64,000 nt of DNA. It comes from Spinellus fusiger (taxonomy: Eukaryota; Mucoromycota; Mucoromycetes; Mucorales; Phycomycetaceae). The stretch lies in contig JALLLS010000075.1 of NCBI GenBank assembly GCA_025094145.1, positions 107,363-171,362 of the forward strand, in the 5' to 3' direction. Positions within the stretch are counted from its first letter, which is position 1. The number at the start of each line of letters is the position of its first letter. The position numbers and the translations under genes were made by a program. Under the pieces are notes generated by a model. It saw only the letters and a list, made by a program, of their open reading frames with translations. It was not told where the DNA came from and did no database searches. Shown here piece after piece: positions 36,467-47,610 of the stretch.

Positions 36467-38150
36467 ATAAAATCCATAGTTCCTAGCTTATATCCATCAG
36501 CACAGAGACATTTGCATTGATGTCTGCTAAGTTCTAGGCACATACACACCCCATAGAGCTTTCTCACAAGGGCTAAATGTATCAATAGTTTACAAAGATA
36601 AATAACCATTCTAGGCTTTAGTATTCAATCCTCTCATAGTTTAACTAAAAAAAAGACTCATTGTCTGCCAAATGAATATATGTTTTTATATATTATTTTG
36701 AATCAATAATTTATAAGCCTTTTTTTATTATTTTTATCACTTTTTATTAAAGTCAGGGCGTTAGTCTATTTAATATACTTCTAATTCCCAGTGAAAAAAC
36801 AAGAAAAGATCAAACTAAACAAGTTTAGATTTTCAATGTCTTATTTTTGTAGCCATGAATTGTGGCTACAAAAAATAAAAGTGTAAAAACAACCTTCTTA
36901 AATTGATATCCACATGTGTAATACAATGGCAGTTTGCGATTGAGATACAAATGGACTGAATTATCTCAACATGGAGGAAATTTGCTTTTATATATTTTTT
37001 ATAAGCTAAAAAGAAAAAGAAAACAATACTTGTAATATAATCAGTGTCCCGGAGTTATCTCTTTTTGCTGTTGTTATCTAATATTTTATCATAAAAAAGT
37101 AGAATATCGCTTTATACAGCAAATCCACAAACAAAGTGTATTAATAAACAAATAAACCCTGTTCCTAAAATATATCACCCTCTTATGGTATGAGTACCCG
37201 GAAGAATACAATGGATCTATCAATCCTATTCTCATCTACTGTCTTATTAAGAAATAATTAATACGATACAAATGAAGTCAGTAGTTCTTCAGTTCATGTC
37301 AGAAAGACATTTCTTTTCACAACACTCACAGCCATCTCCGAGTCCAAGAAAAGAAATATACCGGCTCATCCATACATGGGATTATAGGATGTCAATGTAA
37401 AGTCAGATTTATTCTTGAATGAATACTCTTGAGTAACATTTTCATTTCATCCGGAGTGAGATAGAGACTGTTAGCAAAGGACCCAAGGTGGAAGTGTTTC
37501 TTTTAATTATAAATAGTATAAGGGTGACTGTATATTATAGTAATTGCATGAGTTCAAGAAGAAATAGAGTTAGGCGTATTTTGTCTTATTTATTCTACTA
37601 TAGTTTGGCTCTCAAACAATAACAGAGACCGCTCTATTCAGCATGCACTCGTAGCTATCTTTTGATTGGACACATACTCACTAAACTAACAATTCATGGT
37701 AGCAGTGATCACGTAGTCACAGATACCTTTTATACATTGTGTTTACTATACCAGTCCTACTAAAGGCTAATTATTGCTTGGTGAGAATAGTCACTCATAT
37801 CGACTTGCACACTCTCAAAGCAGCCAATCATGAAGAAGCATTTATTCTATTGAGTGTTCCTGTAACCAATGACTACTGTATGTGATACGTTGCCTGTCAC
37901 TTGTATGTGCAAAGTTCCATGCCATTCAAACCAGATCAATTGAGATACACCACCAAACCAAGAAAGGAACTTCTAAAGTAGTTCTTCTAGTAAGACTTGT
38001 TACTGTATCTTTTTATTTTTATTATTTTTATTTTTATTATTTTTATTTTTATTATTAAAAAAAAACTTATTAGCAAAGTCATTCTTTCTTTACCTTTTCT
38101 CTTGTTCTTTTACCTTTTTCTTTTACGGGTAATAAAAACAAAACAAAAAC
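36467..38150. other. Intergenic region before the second gene block
   Basis: No gene is seen. A clean hairpin lies at about 36843-36877 (TATTTTTGTAGCCA pairing with TGGCTACAAAAAATA around a 7-nt loop). A (TTTTTA)n-like tract lies at 38010-38055, upstream of the next start codon. Confidence 0.45.
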
Positions 38151-39026
38151 ATGAGACTCTTGTTGCCTCTTGTCGGAAGTCTCTTCTGTGGTATTGCCTG
38201 TGCTGCTTCCACAGTATTTGTTGAGAAGAAGTATACCTCTCCTTTGGGTATACCTCTCCAAGGTAAATAACATGGACGGTTGTTATTTTTACTTGTTTAT
38301 TGTTTAGTCCTGTCTAATCCTGTTTATTTCTTTACTACAGGCCCTCCTCTTTATGTCTCTCGTAACATCTACAGAACCGAAAAGGTTCCTTTTGTTGAAG
38401 AGAGTAAGTTTGTTCTTTTGAACTTCACTCACCTTGTCTATTAGCCAACCCCCCATGGTTGGGATTCCAGGTGGACTTCAAATACATCAAGCCATTGTTT
38501 GATGAGCTTAACTCTACAGCCACACCTCTTCTGAACAGAGGTAATATCCATGGACATTAGAGCGTGCTTTCTGACTCTATTCTAGGAGAATCTCATATTA
38601 CTGTAATCACACCACCCGAATTCACTGTGTTGGCTGCTGCCAATATCACCATTGATGAAATCAATACTATTGCTAGAGCCCAGCACATCCAGTCCAGTCG
38701 TTTTAAGATTGTCTGCTTGGGCAAGGAGTCCATCATCAAGGACGGTAAAGATTACACTGTCTACCAAATTATTGTTTCTTCTCCCGACCTTGTTACTATC
38801 AGAGAGAAGATCTTCCACCTCTACTACTCTCGTGGTGGCAATACTGCTCTTTTTGACCCTAGAGTAAGTCGTCCATGACTTTATCTTTTGAACTCACTCT
38901 CCTTTCTCTTACTTATAGACTATGTGGCCTCACATTACTGTTGGCTACACCATCAGTGATCTTTTTGTTGAAATGGGCATTTACAAAAGTGCTAATGTGT
39001 GCTACCGTCCTCTGTCGACGCATTAA
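38151..39026 (+). CDS. Secreted 2H-phosphoesterase-like protein (SAK type)
   Basis: Five exons (38151-38262, 38341-38403, 38445-38540, 38586-38863, 38919-39026) join in frame to give 218 aa. The N-terminus MRLLLPLVGSLFCGIACAAS is a clear signal peptide, so the product should enter the secretory pathway. Two HxT motifs, ESHITVITPPE (residue ~92) and WPHITVGYT (~186), are spaced as in 2H phosphoesterases, which act on 2',3'-cyclic or other nucleotide phosphodiesters. The surrounding sequence resembles the 2H domain described next to Swiss Army Knife RNA-repair-like proteins. The substrate is unknown and a secreted enzyme of this type is unusual. Introns are 41-78 bp. It is about 250 bp upstream of rnr1 in the same orientation. 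Confidence 0.75.
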
Positions 39027-39281
39027 TGCACTCAACAAACACAACATAATACAACACAACGGCACAATGGCTAAAAATGAAAATAAATAATAATAAATAA
39101 ATAAATAAAAAAAGACAATCTTAGCAAGAGGACTTCTTTTTTTATTATTATTATTAAAAAAAACGTCGCGAATAAAGACTGTATTTTTCTTGTGTTTATT
39201 ATTACGACTTGTCTTTTTGATTCTTTTCTCTTTTCTCTTTTCTCTTCTCCTTTGTCTTGCTTCTAGACCTACACAGTTATC

Positions 39282-42204
39282 ATGTTTGTTATAAAAAGAG
39301 GTAGTGAGAACAAGAATAAGAGCCAATAGAAACACGTCTTTTTCTTATACCTAACTTGCATAGATGGTCGTGCTGAGAAGGTCTTCTTTGACAAAATTAC
39401 CAATCGTATCAATAAACTATGCAATGGCCTTAATGAAGAATTTGTCATGCCCTCCAAGATCTCTCAAAAGGTAGACACTCTTGTCTTGTTTTGTTTCTGA
39501 GCCTTACCCTCCCCTTCCACTAGGTTGTCTCTGGCATGTACCAAGGCATTACCACTGTAGAACTCGACAATCTTGCAGCAGAGACTGCGGCTGACATGAC
39601 CACTATGCATCCTGATTATGCTATTCTAGCGGCACGCATTGCTGTCTCTAACCTCCACAAAGAAACCCACCAGAACTTCAGTGACGTTGTTCATCAGCTG
39701 TATCACCACAAACACCCAAAGACAAACCTCCCCAACCCTCTGGTCTCTCAGTCCCTGTTTGAAAATGTCACTAAATATGCCGACAGAATCAATGCCGCCA
39801 TGGATTATGAGCGTGACTATGATTTAAACTTCTTTGGCTTCAAAACCCTCGAACGTAGCTATTTACTCAAGGTGGATGGCAAGATTGTCGAGCGCCCTCA
39901 ACATATGCTGATGCGTGTGGCCCTTGGTATTCATGGCAGTGACATTGAGGATGCCTTTGAAACCTATGACTATATGTCACAAAAGTACTTTACCCATGCC
40001 ACGCCTACTCTGTTCAATGCAGGCACACCTCATCCCCAGCTGTCAAGTTGCTATTTGGTGCAGATGGCAGATGATAGGTAATTACAGAGAGACTCTAGTA
40101 ACAGAACGAAAGAAAGAAAAATACTCACAAGACTAGCATTGAAGGCATTTATGATACACTGACGACGTGTGCTCGTATCTCCAAATCAGCAGGAGGTGTG
40201 GGTGTTAGTTTCCAAAAGATCCGTGGTTCAGGATCCTATATTGCAGGCACCAATGGTACTTCCAACGGCATTGTTCCTATGCTTCGTGTCTACAATGATA
40301 CTGCACGATTTGTAACTCAAGGCGGTGGAAAAAGAAATGGAAGTTTTGCCATGTAAGTCCTCCAAACAGTACACTCAAAGGAAAAAGAACAAGAACAAGA
40401 ACAAGAGAAAAGAGAGAGAATTTGTCTTATTCATTAAGATATAAAGGTATCTTGAGCCATGGCACACAGACATCTTTGACTTTCTGGATCTACGCAAGAA
40501 CTCAGGAAAGGAAGAAATGAGAGCACGGGATCTCTTCTTGGGTCTATGGATTCCTGATTTGTTTATGAAGCGTAAGCCTCTTCTAGTGGTGTGGCTGTCT
40601 GCTAAAAGTGGGATTAGGTGTGGAAAGCAACGGCACTTGGTCCTTGTTCTGTCCCAATGAGGCCAAGGGATTGTATGAATGCTATGGTGATGCCTTTGAG
40701 GAACTCTACACAAAGTACGAGAAACAGGGCAAGGCAAGAAGAGTAGTGGAGGCTCAGAAGCTCTGGTTTGCTATTCTTGACTCTCAAGTCGAAACTGGTA
40801 TGCCTTACATGCTGTACAAAGGTAACAAACCCCACACATTCGACTGTAGACTGTAGACTGTAGACTGTAGATGGACTCACATTTGGTGTATGTTAGATGC
40901 CTGCAATAGTAAATCCAACCAAAAAAACCTGGGCACTATTACCTGCTCCAATCTCTGCACTGGTAAGCAGCCTAGAATGCTACCATGACATTCATACCTT
41001 TTATTGAATAGAAATTATCGAGTACTCTTCACCAGATGAAGTGGCCGTATGTAACCTTGCTTCTCTTGCCTTACCAAAATACGTTCATTCAGAAACACGT
41101 ACTTTTGATTTTGTCAAACTCCACCAAGTAGCCAAGATCATTACTCGTAACTTAAACAAGGTCATTGAAGTGAATTACTATCCTGTGGAAGAAGCCAGGA
41201 AAAGCAACATGCGCCATAGACCGTAAGTAACAAAAAAGAAAAGAAAAAAAAAAGAAAAAAAAAGAACAGCTATTGGGGACAACCCTCCTCATCTGTCCCC
41301 TCCCCCTTTATTTGTTTTGCATTCTTATAGTATTGGTATGGGTGTTCAAGGACTAGCAGATGCCTTTCTCTTGATGCGTTATGCCTTTGATTCTCCCGAA
41401 GCACGCCAATTAAACAAAGACATCTTTGAAACCATCTACCACGCTGGCTTGGAGGCCTCCTGTGAATTGGCAGCCAAAGATGGCCACTACGAGACCTACC
41501 CTGGCTCACCTATCAGCCAAGGTATTCTCCAGCACGACATGTGGAATACCAAGGGATCTGATCGTTGGGACTGGGATGGACTTCGAGCCAAGATTGCCCT
41601 CCACGGTGTACGCAATTCTCTACTTGTGGCGCCCATGCCCACTGCCAGCACCAGCCAAATCCTAGGCAACAACGAGTGCTTTGAACCCTATACAAGCAAC
41701 ATTTATACGCGCCGTGTCATGAGTGGTGAATTCCAAGTCGTCAACCACCATCTGCTCAAAGACCTTATTCAGAGGGGTCTGTGGAATGATCAAGTCAAGA
41801 ACATGATTATTGCCCACAATGGCAGTGTCCAGCAAGTCCCTACCATTCCTCAGGACCTGAAGGATCTCTACAAGACTGTCTGGGAGTTATCGCAGCGTGT
41901 GATTATTGATATGGCTGCTGACAGAGCTGCGTTTATTGATCAGTCGCAGTCTATGAACCTGTTTGCTGCTGAACCTACGTTTGGTAAATTAACCAGCATG
42001 CATTTCTATGCATGGAAAAAGGGACTCAAGACTGGCATGTATTACTTGAGATCAAGACCTGCTGTAGATGCCATTAAATTCACAGTAGACCAGTTGGCAC
42101 TTAAGGACATGCCATCTGATGAGCGCAAGATCCAAGAAGAGAAGTTGGCTGCTCTTCAGTGTTCTATTGATAACAAGGATGCGTGTATGAGTTGCAGTGG
42201 ATAA
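39282..42204 (+). CDS. rnr1: Ribonucleoside-diphosphate reductase large subunit
   Basis: Class Ia RNR alpha subunit, reducing NDPs to dNDPs with the small (radical) subunit. Nine exons: 39282-39300, 39364-39470, 39524-40077, 40137-40352, 40447-40571, 40618-40821, 40897-40962, 41012-41222 and 41331-42204, giving 791 aa. The N-terminal ATP-cone begins [18 protein letters not shown]. Active-site signatures are QLSSCYLVQ (redox Cys), SNLCTEI (Asn, thiyl-radical Cys and Glu), [12 protein letters not shown] (second redox Cys), [16 protein letters not shown] and the C-terminal CMSCSG (shuttle Cys pair). The tail linker is short compared with the budding-yeast protein. The first exon is only 19 nt; splicing through RD|GR rebuilds the conserved start. 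Confidence 0.97.
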
Positions 42205-42522
42205 TTAAGAATGGAGAACACACATAACACACACATACACATTTTTATTCTCTTTCTATAGCCCATTCTTCTTATTTTCATTTGTGTCATGGATCACTTT
42301 TAACTTGTTTAATAAAATAAAATAAAAATAAAGACCCATGGAGTATCCATCCTTCGTGATAATAGAATAGGATAGAATCAAGGAAGAATATAAAAAAGAA
42401 AGAATTAAAGAGTCTTAGTGCGTACTGTAGTTATGTTTGTACTATGGAGAAAGAGTAGATACCTGCTTATGGAATATATATATATATATACATATATATA
42501 CATACATACATACATACATATA
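42205..42522. repeat. Convergent 3' spacer with TA/CATA microsatellite
   Basis: Short spacer between rnr1 and the minus-strand DUF1752-like gene. A TATA/CATA microsatellite occupies about 42474-42522 and ends next to the stop codon of the minus-strand gene. Confidence 0.8.
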
Positions 42523-43355
42523 TTACCATCCATGAAAGCTTTCGTTCCATTCAGTGGGGTCATTGAATGGATCTTCGCTTGAAGGATGAAACGTACCGTG
42601 TTGGATATGTTCCCATACTACGTTCTTTTGCATACTCTCTGACAATTCAACACACGGATCCTCTCCAATGTCCTGGTCAGTTGAGGATCCCACGACAGAT
42701 TCCGTAGTGGGTGTTTCACTAGGACAGGAAGACTGAGATAAAAGAGAGGGTGGGGTGAGAGATGGCTGGTGAAGAAGAAGAGAGAGCAGCGAGTGGCGTG
42801 GCGTCGTGGCGGGTTGGGTCTTGGCAAATGTTGTATCTTCTATATCAGAGGCCTCATGTGTATCATTTTCAGAGATAAAAAGATCCTCAGAAGCCAATGA
42901 CGATTGAGCAGAAGGATCCTTGGGCTTCTCTGCACTATAGGAAGAGAGATGTCCCATTAGCAATGTAGGCTTAAGAAGGACAGAAAGATGGCTTTGTGCC
43001 TGTTGGGAAGACACTCGGGGTTGTTGGATGTGGGGTGTGGACAGACACATTAAGAACCGTTGAGCTACAGGCAATGTTTGTTGTTGTTGGTGATCCTTGA
43101 CTTCATTCTTCATAGGAATAAGAAGAAGACTCTTGTGCTGATAGTGCCATAGACGCCATGCCATATTCTCCAGTCTTTGTCCATTTTCAAGCTGAGTCTT
43201 GCATTTGGCCAATACTAATCAACATATCAGTCCCAACAGGATCACTTGGCTGTTTACATACCAGTCCATAGCACAGACAGATCGTCCATGTCTACTGTTT
43301 TCAGAGTAGAAAGTGCCTCATGAGAAAGTGCTAATAAGGGAGGAAGGGTTGGCAT
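42523..43355 (-). CDS. DUF1752-like (GATA-factor N-terminal type) low-complexity protein
   Basis: Two exons, 43262-43355 and 42523-43214, give 261 aa. Across the splice the sequence reads LSVLWTVLAKCKTQLENGQ, then RLENMAWRLWHY. It matches the short conserved block (LWxxxxKxKxxLxNGxRLENxxWRLW) found at the N-terminus of fungal GATA-type regulators and related proteins (Pfam DUF1752, from memory). The rest is Ser/Thr/Gln-rich and acidic with no zinc finger, so this may be a co-regulator or a truncated relative. The C-terminus is DPFNDPTEWNESFHGW. It shares a 109-bp divergent promoter region with tpt1. Confidence 0.65.
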
Positions 43356-43464
43356 GTAAGGAAGAAGAAGAAAGCAAGGGGAGTTAGTAGTTATGGATCC
43401 ATAAAATAAAGAACAGCTTGGAATTTATTTTATTTTTTTATAAATATTTATCTATTCTTTTTGT
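43356..43464. promoter_or_regulatory. Bidirectional promoter region
   Basis: Only 109 bp separate the two start codons of the divergent DUF1752-like and tpt1 genes, so both core promoters must overlap here. A TTTATTTTATTTTTTTATAAATATTTA stretch, split between the genes around 43420-43450, is the likely AT-rich core. No specific factor site was identified. Confidence 0.6.
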
Positions 43465-44463
43465 ATGTCTGTTCCAACCACTAGCACCACAGATGTCCCC
43501 CCTCTCACTATCCACCAAGAGATTCGTCTCTCTAAAGTGCTATCGTATATGCTACGCCATGGTGCTATCAAAGAGAACCTACCACTAAGGTCGGATGGCT
43601 ACCTTGCACTTTCTGCTTTGGTATGTGCCTGTAGATGTATATTTAGATGGCTTGCTTTCTATGTATTGAGTGAGAGATAGGATAGAATAGAGTAGGATAG
43701 CATAGAGTAGATACATTCTATTTCATTTGCATACCTCCTTCTTTTCTTTGCCCACCACACCACACCCTACATGCACTTATTCACCCACTAAGCATACCCT
43801 GGAGTACAGTTAGCTCACTCAAAGCTACGTCATGTGACGCCAGAACAAGTTCAGTGGGTAGTCAAAGTCAATGATAAACAAAGATTCCATCTTCTACATG
43901 AACAAGATCAGTGGTGGATCAGAGCCAACCAAGGCCATACTATTGAAATCAAAGACCTTGTACTTGAGAGAATAGACACTGATGTGTTTGCTGCTATTCA
44001 TGGCACTACTTATGCCAACTGGGAGCTCATCAAGACAGAAGGACTAAAGACCATGGCACGTCAACATATTCACCTGGGTGCAGCTATGCCCAACAAGAAT
44101 AAAATATTAAGCGGTAGGCTTCTTTGTAGGAGAATAGCATTGGCTTATTTTACATCCTCTGTTGTTTCTACTTTTTTCTTTTCTTTCTTTCTCCTTTTGT
44201 TAGGCATACGTCCTACAAGTGAGGTGTTTATTCATATTGATACTCAAAAGGCCAAGGCAGGTGAGTGTCTGCTTTATGCTTTTCTTTTTTTCTTTCTTTT
44301 CCTTTTTTGCTGTGCTTATACCTCTTTCTTTCTCTTTCTATTAGATGGTATTGAGTTCTATCGGTCACAGAATGGTGTGATTCTTACCCAAGGCAAAGAC
44401 AAGACACTTGCTCCTATTTATTTTGCGCGTGTTTACGATCAAAAAGAGATGCTTCTGATGTAA
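43465..44463 (+). CDS. tpt1: tRNA 2'-phosphotransferase
   Basis: Removes the 2'-phosphate left at the splice junction of ligated tRNAs, using NAD+, the last step of fungal tRNA splicing. Four exons (43465-43620, 43810-44113, 44204-44260, 44345-44463) give 211 aa. Landmarks are IRLSKVLSYMLRHGA and LRSDGYL (N-terminal lobe), then VKVNDKQRFHL, HGTTYANWELIKTEGLKTM, HIHLGAAMP, IRPTSEVFIHID and GIEFYRSQNGVILTQG. These include the conserved Arg-His-Arg residues of the KptA/Tpt1 fold. The 189-bp first intron is the longest in the window. The stop is only 72 bp from the stop of the convergent cyclin gene. Confidence 0.95.
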
Positions 44464-44535
44464 AAGAGAGAAGGAGGGAGAGAAAGAGAAGAATAAAGAG
44501 AAAGAAGGAGAGAGAAAAAAGAAAATAGAATGAAT

Positions 44536-47285
44536 TCACCGTCTTTTTGAACGGTAAGCATCAGCAGCATGATGTGGATTTTCAGGGACAGGTCCAGTGT
44601 ATTTGGTTCTTGACGAGTAATCAAAAGGAGCCGAGGGTTGTCCGTAGTGAGGTGCATGGGGAGGCACGGGTGGGTTCTGTGGGTTCTTCTGCTGTGTAGG
44701 GTGTAGCCATTAGTCTACAAGATAGAGCTAAGTAGGAGGTTATTACCTGGTAGTTGAGGGAGGGTCTGGAGGCAGAAGTGGGTCCTTGGAGTTGTGAATG
44801 AGGTGGTGGCTGTAGTGGCTGTAGTGGCTGTTGTGATTGTATTTGTGATTGTATTTGTGGTGGTATTTGTGGTGGTATTTGTGGTTGTATTTGTGGTTGT
44901 ATTTGCGGTGGTATTTGCGGTTGCATTTGCAGTGGTAATTGTAGTTGTAGTTGTGATAAATGGGAAGACTGTTGTGGCGGAGGTGGTGCTTGCTGTGGTG
45001 CTTGTGAATGGTTGTACATATCAGTAGTAGTGAGATTGTAAAGACTATAGTCTGAAGAAGGTACAGTAGGAGTTGCATGGGGTGGTGTGTCCATAAAGTA
45101 TCCGCGTGTGGGTCGTGCTGTAGGTGTACTGTAGTGAGATCCATTGGCATATCCATACGAACCAGACGCAGTATCATGAGCAAGAGTAGGTGTGTTGGAA
45201 GAGTAGTAGTAGAGGGGTGCAGATGTATGTAGGAGGTTCTGGAAATCCTGGGTAATCTCATGACTGGAGACTGATGGATGAGAAGGCATGCGCTGTCCTG
45301 TATGCATTGCTGAAGACGTCTGTGTCGGTGGTGGTAGTGCTGGTTGTGGTGGTGGTTGAGTAAGTACTTTTACCTGTCCTTGTATCTGTTGTCCTTGTAT
45401 CTGTTGTCCTTGTGTCTGAGGATAGGCAGGACGGGGCTTTGGATAGACCTGTGGTGTTGTATAGCCAGAGGGTGTTTGGTACTCTGGTATAGTTCCCTGT
45501 ACACCATAAGTATCGTAAATGACACGGTTCTGAGGTGTATTTATTCGAGGAGTTGCTTGTGCATTGTGGTAATGAGAATAAGTATCTGCAGAGGCAGTTA
45601 GATTCTGATGGATAGGTGTACGACTTGTAGATCCTGGTATAGTTCCTGTAGATGTACTGGTATTACTAGTGTAGTGTGGGAGAGTAGCTGTGTTACTAGC
45701 AGTAGATCCAATGGGTAGCCTATTGTTATAAAGAGGTATATTCATAGATTGTTGTTGCTGTTGCTGCTGCTGGTGGTGTTGCTGTTGCTGCTGGTGTTGC
45801 TGGTGTTGCTGCTGTCTAAGCTGATCCTGCTGTCTAAGCTGATCTTGTTGTGCCTGTTGTGCCTGCTGTGCCTGTTGTGCCTGTTGTGCCTGTTGTGCCT
45901 GCTGTGCCTGTTGTGCCTGTTGTGCCTGTTGTGCCTGTTGTGCCTGTTGTGCCTGCTGTGCCTGTTGTACCTGTTGTGCCTGCTGTGCCTGTTGTACCTG
46001 CTGTACCTGCTGAGCCTGCTGCTGATGTAATTGCTGTACTTGAGCCTGTACCTGCTGCACCTGCTGCAATTGTTGTACTTGCTGCTGTACTTGCTGCCGA
46101 GATATATTAGGTGTTGCCTGCATTCCTTGTCCACGATACATAGGCTGCATAGGTATTCTAAGGGGCACACGAACATAAGGTCTGTTGGGTGGCTGGATTG
46201 GCAATTGAGGTTGCTGTGCTTTCGACAAGAGATAAAAGTACTGTTGTCGATACTGCTGTGCTGCCTCTTGCTGCTGCACAGCTGCCTCCTGTGGTGCCCA
46301 TGAAGTCTGATCTTGTTGCTGTATCATAGACAACCCAATACTCTTTAATGTTGCCTCTATAATCTTCTGTCTTTGGTGATATTCTTCTGCCTGACTTGTC
46401 TGCATTTGATTCCTAAATCCAGAAAGGGCAGTCTTCCATCGTTCATACTCATCCTTACGCACAAATAGTCGAAATCTCAGCACCTCCAAAAACTCAAGTT
46501 CCATAATGTTCAGGTCTTTTACTTTCATTCCCGAGACTTCAGCCCATGTTTTGTTGGTGAATGTGTTATCGTCCAGAAATTTGTTCGCTATTAAAATCAA
46601 CAAGAAAGAAAAGAAATGGCATTGTTAGCACTGTCTATTCTCATACTTTTCTTTCTTTCTCTTTCTTTTTTTTTACCCCAACTCTACCTAACATAAGAGC
46701 CACAGTGAATAATCGGTACTCAGATCCTTCTGCGCCCTGAATATGAGGATTATTTTGTAGAAGCATAGCAATGTACTTGAGAGACAGCATCACTACTGAT
46801 TCTGACAGTTGTGTAGAATTAAGAATCTATAAAAGTCAGTCCATCATTCTTCAACACTGCCCCACCTGTCGACAGAACTTCCTAAAAGCACTGCTGACTT
46901 CATTGGCAATACTGGCTGTTTCTCTGGAATCCTGACTTTGCTTTGGCTGTGTGGCGTTGAGTGACTTTGACTGACTGTGCAGTGCCATCACAGACGGTCG
47001 ACGTGCATGCCACATGAGATAGACCATGGTAGACCCAAACTCAGCCAGTTCTTGTAATGACAGTGGTGGAAGAGACTGAAGATCAGTAGCATTGGGCAGG
47101 GGTTCTGGTGGCGGTGGTGGTGGTGGTAGGAGTGGTAAAGGAAGTGGGGCTGAAGAGGTGGGAGGTGGGTAGGTGCTGAGGCTAGGCGTAGTGGCAGAGT
47201 GGTAGGGAGTGCTTGTCGTCGTGTGCGGTGGGCGTGACAAGTGAGATGGGAGGTTGTCTGCAGGATAATGGAACTTTGGATACAT
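44536..47285 (-). CDS. Pho80/Clg1-type cyclin with long Gln-rich C-terminus
   Basis: Putative cyclin partner of a Pho85-like kinase. Four exons (46866-47285, 46688-46826, 44747-46587, 44536-44691) give 851 aa. The N-terminal 100 aa are Pro/Ser/Thr-rich with an eight-Pro run. The cyclin box covers about residues 120-240: [31 protein letters not shown], then [19 protein letters not shown]. The rest is low complexity: a long QQA(Q) repeat (about 45840-46090), poly-Gln/His, and (PQIQ)n around 44830-44930. The last intron (44692-44746) replaces an out-of-frame tail by a [20 protein letters not shown] end, TGA at 44536-44538. An ATG at 47285 is the first in frame; upstream in-frame triplets lack ATG. 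Confidence 0.85.
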
Positions 47286-47610
47286 GACGCTTCTTAATAG
47301 ACAGTCATTCACTAATAAGAATAGGGAGTAGTAGCACTAGAGCACTTGAGAACAAGGAATTCTACAGGAGAGAATGATGGTCAACTGTTCTTATTCTTTT
47401 TGCTATGGAACGGCAGGAAGAGGTACAGCCTATACGACGAGGACCACGAGAAATAAAGAACCGTTCGTGGGACTGTACTTTCCTTTTTTGAACACAACAG
47501 TATTTCCAGTGCTAACGGTGCCAAATGATGGTTTTGCGAATTCTATTGACGGCCTTTCAAATATTTAAATAGAAGATTTGCAGATCCCAATTGGCAGCCT
47601 TACCAAACTC
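47286..47610. other. Spacer with outer inverted-repeat remnants
   Basis: The stretch at about 47506-47545 (GTGCTAACGGTGCCAAATGATGG onward) matches, in inverted orientation, the sequence just outside the right palindrome arm (53165-53197). The terminal repeat of the palindromic element therefore probably extends beyond the perfect arms, with an extra ~100 bp (47540-47610) on this side. No gene was found. Confidence 0.55.

Noticed and set aside
44621..44746. Original C-terminal extension of the long cyclin ORF
   Set aside because: A 55-bp intron at 44692-44746 with good GT/AG ends removes it and leads to a Pro-rich tail compatible with the rest of the protein.
45749..46303. Several long plus-strand frames rich in Leu, Cys or Val-Pro
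   Set aside because: They are antisense shadows of the QQA repeat in the cyclin gene; the repetitive codons keep all frames open.
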